Position numbers and translations under genes: made by a program
The notes under the pieces: generated by a model
Database searches by the model: none
What the model was told of the DNA's origin: nothing
Seen by the model: only the letters and a program-made list of their open reading frames with translations
Assembly: GCA_934045075.1 (NCBI GenBank)
Contig: OW203725.1
Coordinates: forward strand, 21,397,714-21,461,713
Length of the DNA stretch: 64,000 bases
Direction: 5' to 3'
Origin: Yponomeuta sedellus
Lineage: Eukaryota > Arthropoda > Insecta > Lepidoptera > Yponomeutidae
Part shown: positions 44,016-55,410 of the stretch, piece after piece
Layout of the letters: every line of letters starts with the position of its first letter
Numbering within the stretch: the first letter of the stretch is position 1

Positions 44016-46979
44016 TTAAGAACAGACTGTTAACATTTTTTCTGTAGCATCGTAATCTTTGTAGTATAACCAACTCAAAATTTTTGGTTTAGCTTCTTTC
44101 ACAGTAGATAATTTTATATCGCAGTCCCTTACAACGGCGTTGTATATGTATTTGTGCAAAAATGGCGCAAGCCTTTGAGCAAAGGCGGTTTTTACGGCCG
44201 TGGTTTTAATCCTGAAGACTCTCTTAGCTAGCAGATTGTGGTAGTCGCTGGAATTGATCAGTATTCTGTGTTGGGCCAAGACGACCCTGAAGATGAATAG
44301 CTTTCTAATGCTCAGCACTCGGCTCTCCTCATATAGGGCGGTAGTAGGGTACATACGGGGTTTTTTATACATTACTTTGAGTACTGAGCGCTGCGCTCTT
44401 TCTACTTCTATCATGTGCGTCTTGGCCGACCCTCCCCAGCAACCAATGCAGTAACTGAGGACGGATTGACACAGAGCCAAATATACCATCCGCAGTGTTT
44501 CTTTGGGAGCACCGTTTCGAAGCAGCTTCATTACGTGAATAAGTTTTCTTGCCCGGCCTGCGAGAACGTTTAGATATTTTTTGAACGAGAGGTTTGCGTC
44601 TAGAATTATCCCTAGGTATTTTATATCATCTACTCTACTGATACTTTCGCAGTTGCATTGATCGGACGATAGATCGCAAGTGTGAACCTTTATATTTGAT
44701 TGTGGTTTTGGCTCAGAAGCTTTTGTCTTGTGAAAACATATAAATTTTGTCTTGGAGGCATTCAGCGTAAGTAGGTTTTTGGATAGCCATTTTGATATTT
44801 CTGCGAGACCTGCATTAGCGCGTTTGAAAACAAAATCCCAGGTTGAGTCATTAAATAATATTGCAGTGTCGTCAGCGTAACAAACCATTTCGGCATTGAA
44901 ACAAGGGGATAAAGCATTGGAGATGTCGTTTAAGTACACCAAGAACAGAGTTGGCCCTAAGATACTGCCCTGTGGGATACCATAATTAACCGGTGCAGGA
45001 GAGCTTACTACTTCACCTATACGAGTTATGACGAGCCTGTCCGTTAGATAACTGTGAAACCAATCCAAGGCCGCACCCCTGATCCCAATGTTTTGCAGCT
45101 TTTTGAGGAGGATTGGAATGGACACTGTGTCAAATGCCTTTGCCAGGTCTAAGAAGACACCGACACAGCACCGTCCGTTATCCAATTGGGACGTCACTGA
45201 CTCCAGCAGTTTAGAGATCGCATCTTCTGTGGACTTACCCTGGCGGAAACCAAATTGACAAGGTGTTAGTAGCTCATTGTTTTTTAAATATTTGCATAGA
45301 CGACTGTGAACAACTTTTTCTAAAATTTTTGAAAGTATACTAAGGAGCGAGATAGGTCTAAAATTACTGGGCGAAGTCTTGTCGCCGGACTTATGTATTA
45401 AAGTTAGCGCAGCCGTTTTCCATATTTCGGGAAAAGTGCCCTCTGACAAGCTTAAGTTGAAGATGTGAGTAAGAGGTTTTAATATGCAAGAACTGATTTG
45501 CTTCAGCAGCACAGGCTTAATTCCATCCGAGCCAGGGGCACTTTCATTTTTTAATTGTAATATATATGTATTTATCTCAGACTCATCTGTAGGGTGCATG
45601 AAGAAAGACTGCAATGGTGGTTTGAGCGTTTTAGTCTCAGAAGCGAGATAACTTTCGGTTTGGTTTGTATTAACAAGAATATCTTTTGCAAGTTTTTCGC
45701 CTACAGAGGCATAGTATTCATTGCACTCTTGAATAGAGTCAGATGGAGTAGGCCCGATAGAGAGCAATGACATCTGAGCGTTGGGTTTTGAAGAATTTAA
45801 TTCGCAGATATTTTTAATTGCGTCCCATAGTTTCTTCGGGTTTTTATTGTTTTCAGTGAGTATTTTGTTTTCATATTGTGCCTTAAGTCGGTGAAGGAGG
45901 TTGTCACAGAAGTTACGATACCTTTTGAAAATTAGTTTTGCCGTTTCGTCTTTAGGTTGTTTTCTGCAATTAAGGTGAAGTTTGTCTTTATGTTTAATGC
46001 ATCGAATGAGCCCAGGTGTGATCCAGGGTTTCAGATTACATTTAGATCTGCTAATTTTTGTAACGGTCGTATGGTTTTGGATGACAGTGTGCAGTTTTTG
46101 AGTAAAGAGTTCTGAGGCCACTAACACGTCTGAACTGTCCAATATATCCGACCAGCCCATGGATGTAAGCTCTCCAATGACTGCCTCGTGGTTAACTTTG
46201 GTTATTTCTCTTTTTATGATCTTTTGTTGGGAATAGTTCGTTTTTATTCCTGCCACTGTAAAGTCATGATCAGTGACGGAGGTTTCACATACTACCGACA
46301 CTGCTTGATGTTTACTTTTTATTAGAATATGGTCAAGGCAAGCTCCATCTCTTGTAGCTAAAGTGATAGCTGGTATAAGTTTGTATTCCGCGGCGATACA
46401 CAAGTAGTCCGGTTGTAACTCGGCTGGTGAACTACGAGTATTAACTATTGTATCTATATTTACGTCACCTGCCAAGATAATGTTGGGACAATTTTTGTGT
46501 TTTTCTAGTAATTCTTCTAGGAAAGTCAGAAAGTTTGGTACATTGTTGTTTGGTGATCTGTAAATCGCAAATATGGTATAGTTGTTGGGCAGTGACACCA
46601 CAAGGCAGTTTGTGTCAAAGTTATTGTCGGGCTCAGAGACAGTGGCGTTCCAAAATTCACTGACATAAACTATTACTCCACCGTTCTGGTTCGTATATTT
46701 GTGTGTGTAATGATGAGAATAACCGTCGATACGTTTTATTAAGGGCGAAAGTCCAAGCCAGCATTCTGTAAGAATAATTAAGTCAAAGGATATATCGAAC
46801 CGTTTCAGAGAAACTAGTAAGTTATTGAAGTTTTGGTTATGACTACGGATGTTAAAGGATAGTATTTTAAAGTCGAGATCATCGTGCAATATATTTTTGC
46901 ATTGTTCAGGTGCATTTATTTTATGACACGGAATTACCATAGTATTATCGAATTTATCCAATATGTCTAGGCCTGCCAT
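44016..46979 (-). CDS. CR1-like LINE ORF2 (endonuclease + reverse transcriptase), intact
   Basis: 987 residues from ATG 46979, uninterrupted. The APE-type endonuclease occupies about residues 35-250: LSFNIRSHNQ, LTECWL, LAGDVNID, CLDHILIKS and VTDHDF, with the aspartate-histidine pair present. Reverse transcriptase occupies about 470-760: NFRPISLLSILSK, PCQFGFRQGKST, FLDLAKAFDTVS, YGIPQGSILGP and CYADDTAILF with the catalytic ADD. A C-terminal segment SYCIGCWGG follows. The protein nicks target DNA and primes cDNA synthesis from its own RNA. ORF1 lies 288 bp upstream, not overlapping. Clade placement (CR1 or the related Daphne group) is by general layout only. All frames open suggests a young insertion. 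Confidence 0.9.
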   Translation of the reverse strand: MAGLDILDKFDNTMVIPCHKINAPEQCKNILHDDLDFKILSFNIRSHNQNFNNLLVSLKRFDISFDLIILTECWLGLSPLIKRIDGYSHHYTHKYTNQNGGVIVYVSEFWNATVSEPDNNFDTNCLVVSLPNNYTIFAIYRSPNNNVPNFLTFLEELLEKHKNCPNIILAGDVNIDTIVNTRSSPAELQPDYLCIAAEYKLIPAITLATRDGACLDHILIKSKHQAVSVVCETSVTDHDFTVAGIKTNYSQQKIIKREITKVNHEAVIGELTSMGWSDILDSSDVLVASELFTQKLHTVIQNHTTVTKISRSKCNLKPWITPGLIRCIKHKDKLHLNCRKQPKDETAKLIFKRYRNFCDNLLHRLKAQYENKILTENNKNPKKLWDAIKNICELNSSKPNAQMSLLSIGPTPSDSIQECNEYYASVGEKLAKDILVNTNQTESYLASETKTLKPPLQSFFMHPTDESEINTYILQLKNESAPGSDGIKPVLLKQISSCILKPLTHIFNLSLSEGTFPEIWKTAALTLIHKSGDKTSPSNFRPISLLSILSKILEKVVHSRLCKYLKNNELLTPCQFGFRQGKSTEDAISKLLESVTSQLDNGRCCVGVFLDLAKAFDTVSIPILLKKLQNIGIRGAALDWFHSYLTDRLVITRIGEVVSSPAPVNYGIPQGSILGPTLFLVYLNDISNALSPCFNAEMVCYADDTAILFNDSTWDFVFKRANAGLAEISKWLSKNLLTLNASKTKFICFHKTKASEPKPQSNIKVHTCDLSSDQCNCESISRVDDIKYLGIILDANLSFKKYLNVLAGRARKLIHVMKLLRNGAPKETLRMVYLALCQSVLSYCIGCWGGSAKTHMIEVERAQRSVLKVMYKKPRMYPTTALYEESRVLSIRKLFIFRVVLAQHRILINSSDYHNLLAKRVFRIKTTAVKTAFAQRLAPFLHKYIYNAVVRDCDIKLSTVKEAKPKILSWLYYKDYDATEKMLTVCS

Positions 46980-47267
46980 TTATAAATTTGGTTATTACAG
47001 GTAATGTGATCATAACTTTTTAGTAGGAATTTGTGATTAATTGTCTTTTCCGTCTCTAATTGGTGTGAGTTTGGTGTGTTCGTTATTTGTGAGGAGTGTC
47101 CGTGGAATAAATCGTGTGTATACTGTATTATATTGTGAATGTGGAAGTTGTTAAGCGTATTGCGAGATTTATGTGTGTGGGAGATAGTTTCGATTAATGA
47201 GCTACGGTAAAAAGATTGCCAATAGATACAGCCGTGAAGCGCGACGATGCAAACAATAAAAACCAAG

Positions 47268-48320
47268 TTAGGAGGCCGCTCCGACGTGTTGATCCAGGTC
47301 TTGTTCAGATCGAATCGGTGTGGCAGGTTTTTTCTCTGCTTTTCGCACGTAGATACAGCCGTTTCTGACCCAACAGAAGCGAAAGTTGTGTTGCTTGGAG
47401 CGCTGCCTAGCGTCCCGAAAAAGAGTTCGGTTTTCCTTCGTCAGACGTTCGTTGAAGTAGAGTCTGGTAGTGGCACCAGTGACTATCTCTTCCGATGATA
47501 GACTACTCCGAGCTCTAGCAGCTTTGACGAGTTGATCGCGCTTCGCACGACGTACCAGTTTTACCACAATTGGACGTGGCATTTGGTTATCTGTCGACAG
47601 ATGCCTTATTGTCTTTGGTTGCTTTGGGCCTGCTCGGTAAATCCCATCGACATCCGCCTCAGCAAGGTCCACACCAATCTTTTTTGATGCGAGAAGTACC
47701 ACATGGCTCAGATTTTCGTTGTCATGCTCCGGCATCCCTGCGATTTCAAGTTCGTTTCTCAAAGACTGTTGTCCATGTGTCCTGAGTGATTGTTGAAGTT
47801 CAATAACAGTGGTCTGTAGGTTAGAAATCTCGATGTCCCGTGCTACCGATGTTTCAGAGCTGGCGTGTGTAGCACTCAGCTGACTTTTTAAGTCGAGAAC
47901 TTCCTTTCGTAACAGGGCGATCTCTTTATTTTGTTTTGTAAGAATATCGATGGCGTCCTTTATCTGTCGCATCTCCATCAATATAAGCGTCATGTCGAAG
48001 TTACCGTGATCGGCGCCATCCATTGAGGTGTCTAAGGTAAATGTCTTGTTTCTTCTATGTGTTACATTTGCCTGGTCGTGTCTAGTGTCCGCATATTCGT
48101 GTCTCACGGGTGTATTGGTATTATCGCTCTTTGGTACCTTATTTTTGCATTCCGAACAAATGCAAGTGAGTTCCGTGGCATCCGTTGGATTTAGTACTAT
48201 TGAGTCGTACAGACAATTTTTATGCAGTCTGTTATCGCAGGCAGTACATGCGTAGTATTCTCCTTCGGCAATATCTTGACAGCACGCAGCGCAACGTAAG
48301 TACGGTCCATCGACCTCCAT
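47268..48320 (-). CDS. CR1-like LINE ORF1 with PHD-like zinc finger and FP25K-like C-terminal domain
   Basis: 350 residues from ATG 48320. Residues about 9-60 form a cysteine/histidine-rich PHD-like finger (CAACCQDI, YYACTACDNRLHKNCL, CICSEC). A predicted coiled coil follows (about 110-175, heptad-rich QIKDAIDILTKQNKEIALL). A basic domain (about 215-330: RPIVVKLVRRAKRDQLV, LYFNERLTKENRTLF, FRFCWVRNGCIYVRK) resembles the baculovirus FP protein C-terminal domain that occurs in many LINE ORF1s. Expected role: multimerising RNA-binding chaperone of the retrotransposon particle. No break seen. The 5' UTR probably extends to about 48590. Confidence 0.85.
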   Translation of the reverse strand: MEVDGPYLRCAACCQDIAEGEYYACTACDNRLHKNCLYDSIVLNPTDATELTCICSECKNKVPKSDNTNTPVRHEYADTRHDQANVTHRRNKTFTLDTSMDGADHGNFDMTLILMEMRQIKDAIDILTKQNKEIALLRKEVLDLKSQLSATHASSETSVARDIEISNLQTTVIELQQSLRTHGQQSLRNELEIAGMPEHDNENLSHVVLLASKKIGVDLAEADVDGIYRAGPKQPKTIRHLSTDNQMPRPIVVKLVRRAKRDQLVKAARARSSLSSEEIVTGATTRLYFNERLTKENRTLFRDARQRSKQHNFRFCWVRNGCIYVRKAEKKPATPIRSEQDLDQHVGAAS

Positions 48321-48769
48321 TTTTATTGGCAGGGTTGTATGAAATAATACTATCTTACAATCTGTGAAAGTCTATTGTCTCTTAGAATCGCCCCCTCTGA
48401 CGTTTGCTAAGTGATGGATACTGCGTGAAGAGAAACGCCCGTGACACTGACGGCAGCTTGACAGCGCTCCTCGATCCACGATTGGTCGGTTGGTTGTCAA
48501 AAGTGGCAACGTCAATTAATTCTGACGTGTAAATATCGCCTTCTCTTTCTACCATAAGTCGTTGGGTTACCTTCTTGAAGATATATGAGAGTTATTTTTA
48601 TATCAGTTTATCAGTTTATTTAGTTTTTATATCAGTTTATTAGTTTATCAGATATTGTATATCAGTTTATCTGTGATGGAATAACTGGGTCGGTCGTTGT
48701 TTTACACCATCCATTACAGTAATGTTATATTGAAGTCTGCCTGCAGTCGGATATCTATCTGAGATTCGA

Positions 48770-48975
48770 CGCTTAGTATCCCCAAGCTCGCTGTAGTCGC
48801 GGAACATTGGTGTAATTGGCCCTCGCGCTCGAGCCCGCTGCGAGTTGCCGACGGTTCCGTGGCGGTGGCGGCGGCGGCGACGGCGGCCGGCGCGGTCCGG
48901 GGAGGTTCCCTCGCGGCTCGGCGGCTAGTGCACGCGGTGCCCCCTTCGCGTTTAAAGTTCTACGGTGATTAGCAG
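48770..48975. other. Isolated GC-rich block
   Basis: About 200 bp with very high GC and many CpG (ggcggcggcggcgacggcgg and neighbours), embedded in AT-rich DNA. A minus-strand open frame (82 residues with a run of eight prolines) crosses it. It could be the 5' exon or CpG-rich promoter of an unseen gene, or a fragment of some GC-rich RNA gene. I cannot identify it. Confidence 0.4.
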
Positions 48976-50234
48976 GCTGAATGGACGGACTTTGTCTTTT
49001 TTTTTTAATATTGAATCGCAACTTAGATCCAGATTTTATAATCGCTCTGCATGATTTGAAATACTCTGAGAGCTTATATTCAAACAGAAATGGTTTATAA
49101 TTATAATTTCTCTTGTAACTTAATTATATCACCTGGAATGGCTTTCACTATAATGTATATCGCAGGGTAGTCGTGCTGCGTTGCTCAGCGGTTTTAAGTC
49201 TTGACTCACCGCGTCAGTTTTTGGCAGTGCCACGTTAAATGCGGCCCATAGGGCAGCCTGTTAGCTTTGACCGAACGTATATTTGTTGGTATCTTTGCTA
49301 CGACTGCCTTGATCTTTAGATTTTGTTGGGGCCTTCATATTACTGTAATTTTATGGCGGCAAATATGCTAATTCAATTTGCTTTCTTTAGCTTTAATATG
49401 TTCAATGTCTACCACTTCATTAGGAGTTTCATCTAAAATACATTCTGTTGCACTCTTTGATCACCTAATAAATAAGAGGCATACTCGTAAAAGTATTTGA
49501 AGCAGTCCATATAGAACTGTTCTTTGGTGCTTGACAGGTTTTAGTACTTTTGGAGGAGTTTGATTCATAAAATGCAGTTGCTCGACGCGATATACGCGGA
49601 GTGTATTTTTAATTTCATCACGATATACGTGGAAATAAGTTGCTATCCATATAGGACGCAGTAGGTGAAGTCTTCACAACACGATAAACGTGGGGACTAC
49701 CACCAACCGTGGGGAGAACCATAAAGATCAAAATACAAAATCACCTCATCTAAATTTGTTATCAGTGAAAGTTGCACGTGCCAGCCCGGCGCCAGTTTTG
49801 CGCAGCGCTTGCGCTGCGCAAAACAAAACGAATGATGACTGACCTGGTTTCTTCAGTGGACATAGGCTCCTCATTCGTTGGAAAATCCTTTTCCTCGTTG
49901 ACCGAGCTTAATTTGAATTTGCGCTCTAGATTTTTCGTTTTTGTATTCTTCCTTGTCGGAGCGTTTCCTTTTTTCCATGTTGGCACTTTACTAGGAACGA
50001 TTTTAACGTATTTGTACCTGAAAAAGCGTGCGACTCGGACAGCACAAAAACGTGTAATGTCACGCGGGCGGGGAACCGATCGGGAAGAGGTTCGTGAGAG
50101 TGTGTGAGTCAGCTGATTTTCACTACCTTTATTTTAATAGGAGGCTTTAAAAGTGTGACAAGGACAGCAGCATCTCGTGTACTGCTGCATGTAAACGTAA
50201 TCATCTTCGGGAGAGATACGAAGTATAATATTAC
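48976..50234. other. No supported gene
   Basis: It contains three spaced copies of a cgatatacg(c/t)gg-type motif (49584-49600, 49618-49634, 49680-49696) and a 24-bp hairpin ttgcgcagcgc/gcgctgcgcaa (49799-49822). Overlapping open frames lie on both strands at 49762-50107. The plus frame has a hydrophobic stretch near residues 50-85, but no family is evident. Confidence 0.35.
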
Positions 50235-50722
50235 GGTTAGTTACGCAAAACTGTGTGACCTATGTATATATCACCGCCATATAATTAAATCAGCCGTCCA
50301 ATTCAACGGCTAGGAATTTTATTAGGCGGTAGCATTCTATTTCATGGCTAGCCTTTTAGTTATAATGCAGTATTGTCTAAAACGTTTGACAATGCGTTAA
50401 TAAAATGGTTTTTAATATTAAAAAACCTATTTAATAAAAAAGGGTTGTCTTGTTTTGGATGTCAACTGAAATAGGAGAAAATTTTAAGTTCACACTAATT
50501 TTTAAATTTTGTCAAAATACCAGCACCAGTGACGTAAAAGAATTTTACTAGGTATATTTCAGAATTACAGAATTTCTGAATTAATCTTGTAAGTTAAGCT
50601 AAACAACTTTATAAGTTAAGTTGTTTTCGTAGTCGAATTACAGTTTTAAATCTGTTGCTTGTACAGAAAATTAGCATTCCTAATGCAAACATTATCAAGT
50701 TTCAACTTTCTGGCTTATAGCA
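50235..50722 (+). repeat. ~480-bp direct repeat, left copy
   Basis: Nearly identical to 56510-56986: start ttacgcaaaactgtgtgacc, then ggcggtagcattctat and ttaagttgttttcg, end tctggcttatagcagtg. The two copies bracket Gr gene B. Non-coding. It provides the empty-site sequence for the gypsy LTR insertion seen in the right copy. Confidence 0.85.
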
Positions 50723-51496
50723 GTGGCACAGTCGACAGCACATCAACATTTACATTTTCGTTGTAAAGTCGTCTGTAACGTAACTGAATAGAGAGCACAT
50801 GTATTTAATTTTATGTTCTGTCGACTGTACAGCTCAAACTGCTATTTCCTACGATCAAAGTAATTTATTGTTTGCCAGTCCGATTCGCACTTGGCCAGTG
50901 TTTTTTTCTTTTTTCGTGGTCCTGTGTGAAGGACGATTCTCAGAACCAACCAATATAGAGTCGAGTTATAAGAACGTAACGATGTTTCAAAAATATCACA
51001 CGAGAAAAGACTCCTACTCAATTCAGTAATTTCTTCATGTGGCGTCTCCTATGGTAGGTTGGCAACCAATCAGACATTGCATTGACATAAAATTTATAAG
51101 ATGGTACTCTGTTGAAACCACTGTCGCAAGTTGTGTAACCTTCTTCCTGGAATATTTCATTGCAGGTGAAGGTAAAGGACTTTTATTGTCTAGACGTAAA
51201 GTAAGGTAAAATTTTCATTGAAACAACTCAATCACAGCAGCAATCGTTATACTCGTATAATTAATTAATTTACAAAAGAAGTGGTAGGTGCATATACACG
51301 ATTCAGCAACAGTTCAAAAACTAAATAAAATTAGTTGAGAAATCTTGTTTCAAATGTTTAAAAGATATTCCGATCTGGTTACCAGCACACCGTCTTTCAC
51401 AACAATGATGTGTGTATCGAATGTATCATGCTTATATTAGGTGTCAGCGGTACCGAATGCTGGACACGCAAATCTGATTCGCTCTGTGATGCTTTT
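50723..51496. other. No gene seen
   Basis: Only a short end-fragment of the GGGTTCCGTACC-type repeat (ccgattcgcacttggcc, about 50880) is recognisable. Confidence 0.45.
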
Positions 51497-51911
51497 TAGG
51501 GTTGCGTACCTCAAAAGAAAAACGGATTTCTTATAGAATCACATTATAGTCCATGAGTACATGGGTTAGTCTCTTAAAGTAACGAAAAAATCAAACTTCT
51601 TAGTTGACTTAAAAAAAGATACGGTTCTTTGTGACGCAAAAAACTTATATTTCGACACTCAAACATATTCAAAGGTTTATACGCTTGTATCTTTTGTGGA
51701 TAGGTCGTTTTATACAATAAAATTTAGAACAAATCTTAAAACTGTACATTTGTACTTAAATTATTTAAGCAAATTGTCTTTGAAGTTCGGGAAACGATCA
51801 GAAAATACTGCGAGATTCAATTCTTAAACTATTTATAATTGTGTAAGTGTTACAAATTTGTACGAAACCCTCGGTAAGCGATTCCAATACGCACTTGCCA
51901 GATTTTTTATT
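51497..51911 (+). repeat. GGGTTCCGTACC-type repeat, third copy
   Basis: Diverged but full span: ttagggttgcgtacctcaaa head, acgaaaccctcgg and acgcacttgccag tail. Lies just 3' of Gr gene B. Confidence 0.7.
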
Positions 51912-52094
51912 TTTAACAAGTTTAAAATGAGTTGCTTCGAAATAAAGAAATCGCTGTCGTTTGTCAGATAACTATGCAAAACGTGTTCATATTAGTGGGT
52001 TACGTGCATTTTGGACTTACTAGATTTACATAGATTACTTCTGTTAAACAGGCTAATGCTTAAGCAATGGAGTGTATTTCTTGTTTGAATAGTT

Positions 52095-55054
52095 CTATCC
52101 TCCTTTCCTAAACTGAGCCATCGCAATAGTATACGTCACCGTGAAACTAAGCACAGACTGTATCAGGCTGTAGTCAAGTTGAGATAGCTTGCAAATAGAA
52201 AACGACATAGGCTGCCGGCGGATCTGCTTCAATAACGTTTTCACCTGGCGATGGATCTCTTGGTCTGAAACAAAAATAAATAAAAACATTTTTTATTTAT
52301 TAGCCGTTACTTTACAATACCCAACAACAATATTGACAACGAGATGATGTAGAGATATGCCACTGTGATTAATGAAATCTACAAAGAATTTAATGATTTG
52401 CGAGTGACGATTTAGGAGATTTGAAGAAAAAAGTATACGTAAACATTCAGTAAGTGATTTCAGATGTAACCTTTAACCACACAATCAGAGCCATAAAGAA
52501 AAAGAGCTAAGTGAAATCTTTTTTTACAATATTTCCATTCTGTTTTTTTAAATTTCGGACAAAACTTTAAATACTAAATTATGTTATTTACGTAAGAATA
52601 CTCTAAGAGCTCTTAAGAGCTCTTGTAAGAGCTCTTCCAAATAAACCATTTACTACTGAGCTCTTTAGAGCTCAACTAAGAATTGTGTTAGTGCATCATT
52701 TAATTTTGTTTTAAATAGTTTTTAAGCACTTGATTTCAGGCTTAGTCCAAACATTTAAGTGTAAGATATTTACACTTTGGGTTATTATCGTTTTGTCACG
52801 CTCTTTGCTAAGAAATTCATAGCGACAGCACTACAGTTAAGTTTTTACTCATCAAAATTCTCAAGTCAGCAATAAATGATTTGATTTGATTGGAATGTAG
52901 AATTTGAGTATCGCCTGCTAAGTTCAATTTTTTTTTTGTGAGAGGTCAGATAATAACATTGTACAAAACCTAAATGATAGAATAAATCTCCAACCGTTAG
53001 TGTCTCATATTTGTTTCATGGAACGTTATTTAATGCAAATTATTATCTAAAATAAGTAATATTCCCGATAGTAATTTTAATCATCTTATGTTTTCATTTT
53101 AATTTTAGACAGTTAAAATTTGCCCTCTTCTTCAATAAAAGTACATACATACATATCTTCGAACACTTCCCAGAGGGGTAGGCAGAGACCAAGGATTGCC
53201 ACTTGCCAAGATCCTGACAGATCACCTTCGCTTCATCAACATTCATAAGTCGTTGCATGCACGCACGCCGGTTCCGGGTACTTTTTATCTTCCTCGTTGC
53301 TAATACATCCCCTATTTGGTCGATGTATGTCCGCCTGGGACGTCCTTTACTAGCCCTTCCATTCACATTCGTAATGTATATTTGTTTCGTCAATCTTTCT
53401 TCCTTCATCGTCTCCACGTGCCCAAACCAACGCAACATTCCTTTCTGAATTCTAGTCACTACATCCTCTTTCAATCCACAACGTTCTCTAATCAGACTAT
53501 TGCGCATCCTGTCATTCAAATTAACACTACACATACTTCTCAAGGACTTAATTGCTACTGCATTAATTCTACTTTCTTGCTTCTCTTGCCACACTCAAGT
53601 CTTGCTACCAGCACACAATTATTAATAGCCAATCTTGCTCTTTTGGATATGTTTTGGCTGCACATAATGAAGTGCAAGGCACTGTTTACACAATTTCCCG
53701 CTTTGACTCTTCTTTCTATATCATCTTCACACTTTTTATCCCTCGTAAACAGGCTGCCTAAATAGAAAAATTCTAAACTATTCTATAAAAAAAAACAAAT
53801 TCACGACAAAATTTTATAAATAAAAACTATCTATATAAATAGTTTACCTTCGGATTGGTTTACCAAATTAACTTCCATTATTACCATCGCTTCCTCTAGT
53901 TGAGATATCATCCGTTTACGCACAGACAACATTTGTTCGAAGCAATAAGTCATAGCACATAGTATACCTCCATTGAAGAAAACTCGCGTGGAAGTTGTTA
54001 CAATATAGCTCCAGCTCAACTGAAATAACAAAAACAAAATTTTGTGAAAGCAAAATTATTAACTTAACTTATGAGTTATGGCGTATACACTTAAGTATCA
54101 CAAACTACTTACAAAAATTGATAGTTGAGTTATAAAAGTACCATATACCACTAATATTACAAACAGGTAAATGTTTATTAATCCGAGAAGAATCTGAAAG
54201 ATATCTTTATTATAATACGCTTTAACAGGAAGGAAAATTATCCGTAAATAAATAAATTTATCAACGAAGAATTAATAAATCCTCCTTACTTGCCAGCCAT
54301 AACTTTTAGCCAACACAACCTGCTGTTCGCAAAACAACTGATAACCTTGCTTCAACTGAATTAAAATATCAACATATTCATCTGGATTCTCCTTCCACGA
54401 CATTTCCAAAGCAGCAGAGAGTCGGTTGCCAAACATTTTAAATCTATCTTTAAGAATTGCAAGTTTTACAGTTATACTCATCATGTAAATAAAAATTGTG
54501 TAGATGGATAGAAGATATTCCACGTAGGTGAGAACAATCCATTTCCTGATATTTGCTTGTTCTACAATATCAAAGGTTAATTTTAGCGCATAGCCTATAA
54601 TACCGAGTATGAACAGTTTATTATACTTGTTTTTCTCTAAGGTGTAGAATTTAGTCCCAGAAACTCCAACGATTTGGTCAATATAAACATGCTTTTGATA
54701 GTATTTCCGTATACAGGTGATGTCGCACTTATAGGCTGCAAGCATTGTGATAATAACAAAAACACGTGTAATGCATTCATTCATTAGTGAGATAAACTGC
54801 AAAAAGCTCCACGGTGTCATGGAATTTATGTACAGCCTGAAGGCTATACAGAGAGTACTAAGAGCCATGTATATAAAATTAACAATACAAAATCGGACTC
54901 TGAAGTTAGCTCGAACGATTTGGTTTTCGGCGTTACGGACGTAGCCAGAAAAGCAGAGTATATTCATAAAACTGTTAATGGTCTCTGTGACGTCAAAAGT
55001 TGATCTCAAAACACAAGGTCTTGAGGTTCCACGAAATCTCCTTATAAAGTGCAT
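52095..55054 (-). CDS. Gustatory receptor gene B (insect Gr family), four exons
   Basis: Paralogue of gene A. Exons by my reading: 55054-54290, 54193-54113, 54019-53848, 52264-52095. Donors are gtaagg, gtaagt and gtaaac; acceptors are ttcag, tttcag and tttcag. Exon lengths (765, 81, 172, 170) and phases (0, 0, 1) equal those of A exactly, giving 395 residues. The C-terminal signature is the canonical form TYTIAMAQF. Exon 2 again supplies the fifth membrane segment (ILLGLINIYLF). The third intron is 1583 bp against 506 in A because a LINE fragment (53160-53760) inserted there. No stop or frameshift was found, so I treat it as functional. Confidence 0.9.
52600..52680. repeat. Cluster of AGAGCTCTT palindromes
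   Basis: Several near-adjacent copies of the self-complementary agagctctt occur in about 80 bp, inside the third intron of Gr gene B. Confidence 0.7.
53160..53594 (-). pseudogene. LINE polymerase C-terminal fragment in an intron of Gr B
   Basis: The minus frame (open from 53594) contains LRSMCSVNLNDRMRNSLI, MLRWFGHVETM, ERLTKQIYITNVNGRASKG and RACMQRLMNV, the well-known C-terminus of a lepidopteran LINE. It is 5'-truncated, lacking the RT core. Homologous sequence lies at 28283-28591. Being intronic, it need not disturb the receptor protein. Confidence 0.85.
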
Positions 55055-55410
55055 TGTTACGCGGTGTAAAGTGCACTGTAAACTGAAGGAAAATGTGCTG
55101 TTGGCGTGTAATATATACTATACAATTTTACTGAAATTAAAATATAGCTTGACTAGACTGAGTATGGTATTAAGTACGCTCGACGGCTCATTATCATTAA
55201 CACTACCTTTAATTACATTCCAAAAATAAGCTATAAGCAAGCCTGCATACGCTCAGCAATTACCAATTCTATTCTCTATATACATGGGGCACACTAAAAG
55301 TTTTGCACTTCTGGCTAATTGGAACTAAATGAATTTTGAATGTTATATTTTTTGAAACGTTGCAACCTTCTTAGTAATAAAAAAAACAATTGGCGGGAAA
55401 TCATTTGTCC

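Noticed and set aside
46967..47266. 99-residue minus frame between the CR1-like ORFs
   Set aside because: Lies in the inter-ORF spacer, starts without an ATG and has no domain; treated as non-coding.
49772..50107. 111-residue frame with a hydrophobic stretch
   Set aside because: Overlaps an opposing open frame, starts at a weakly supported position and shows no family features; left as unassigned.
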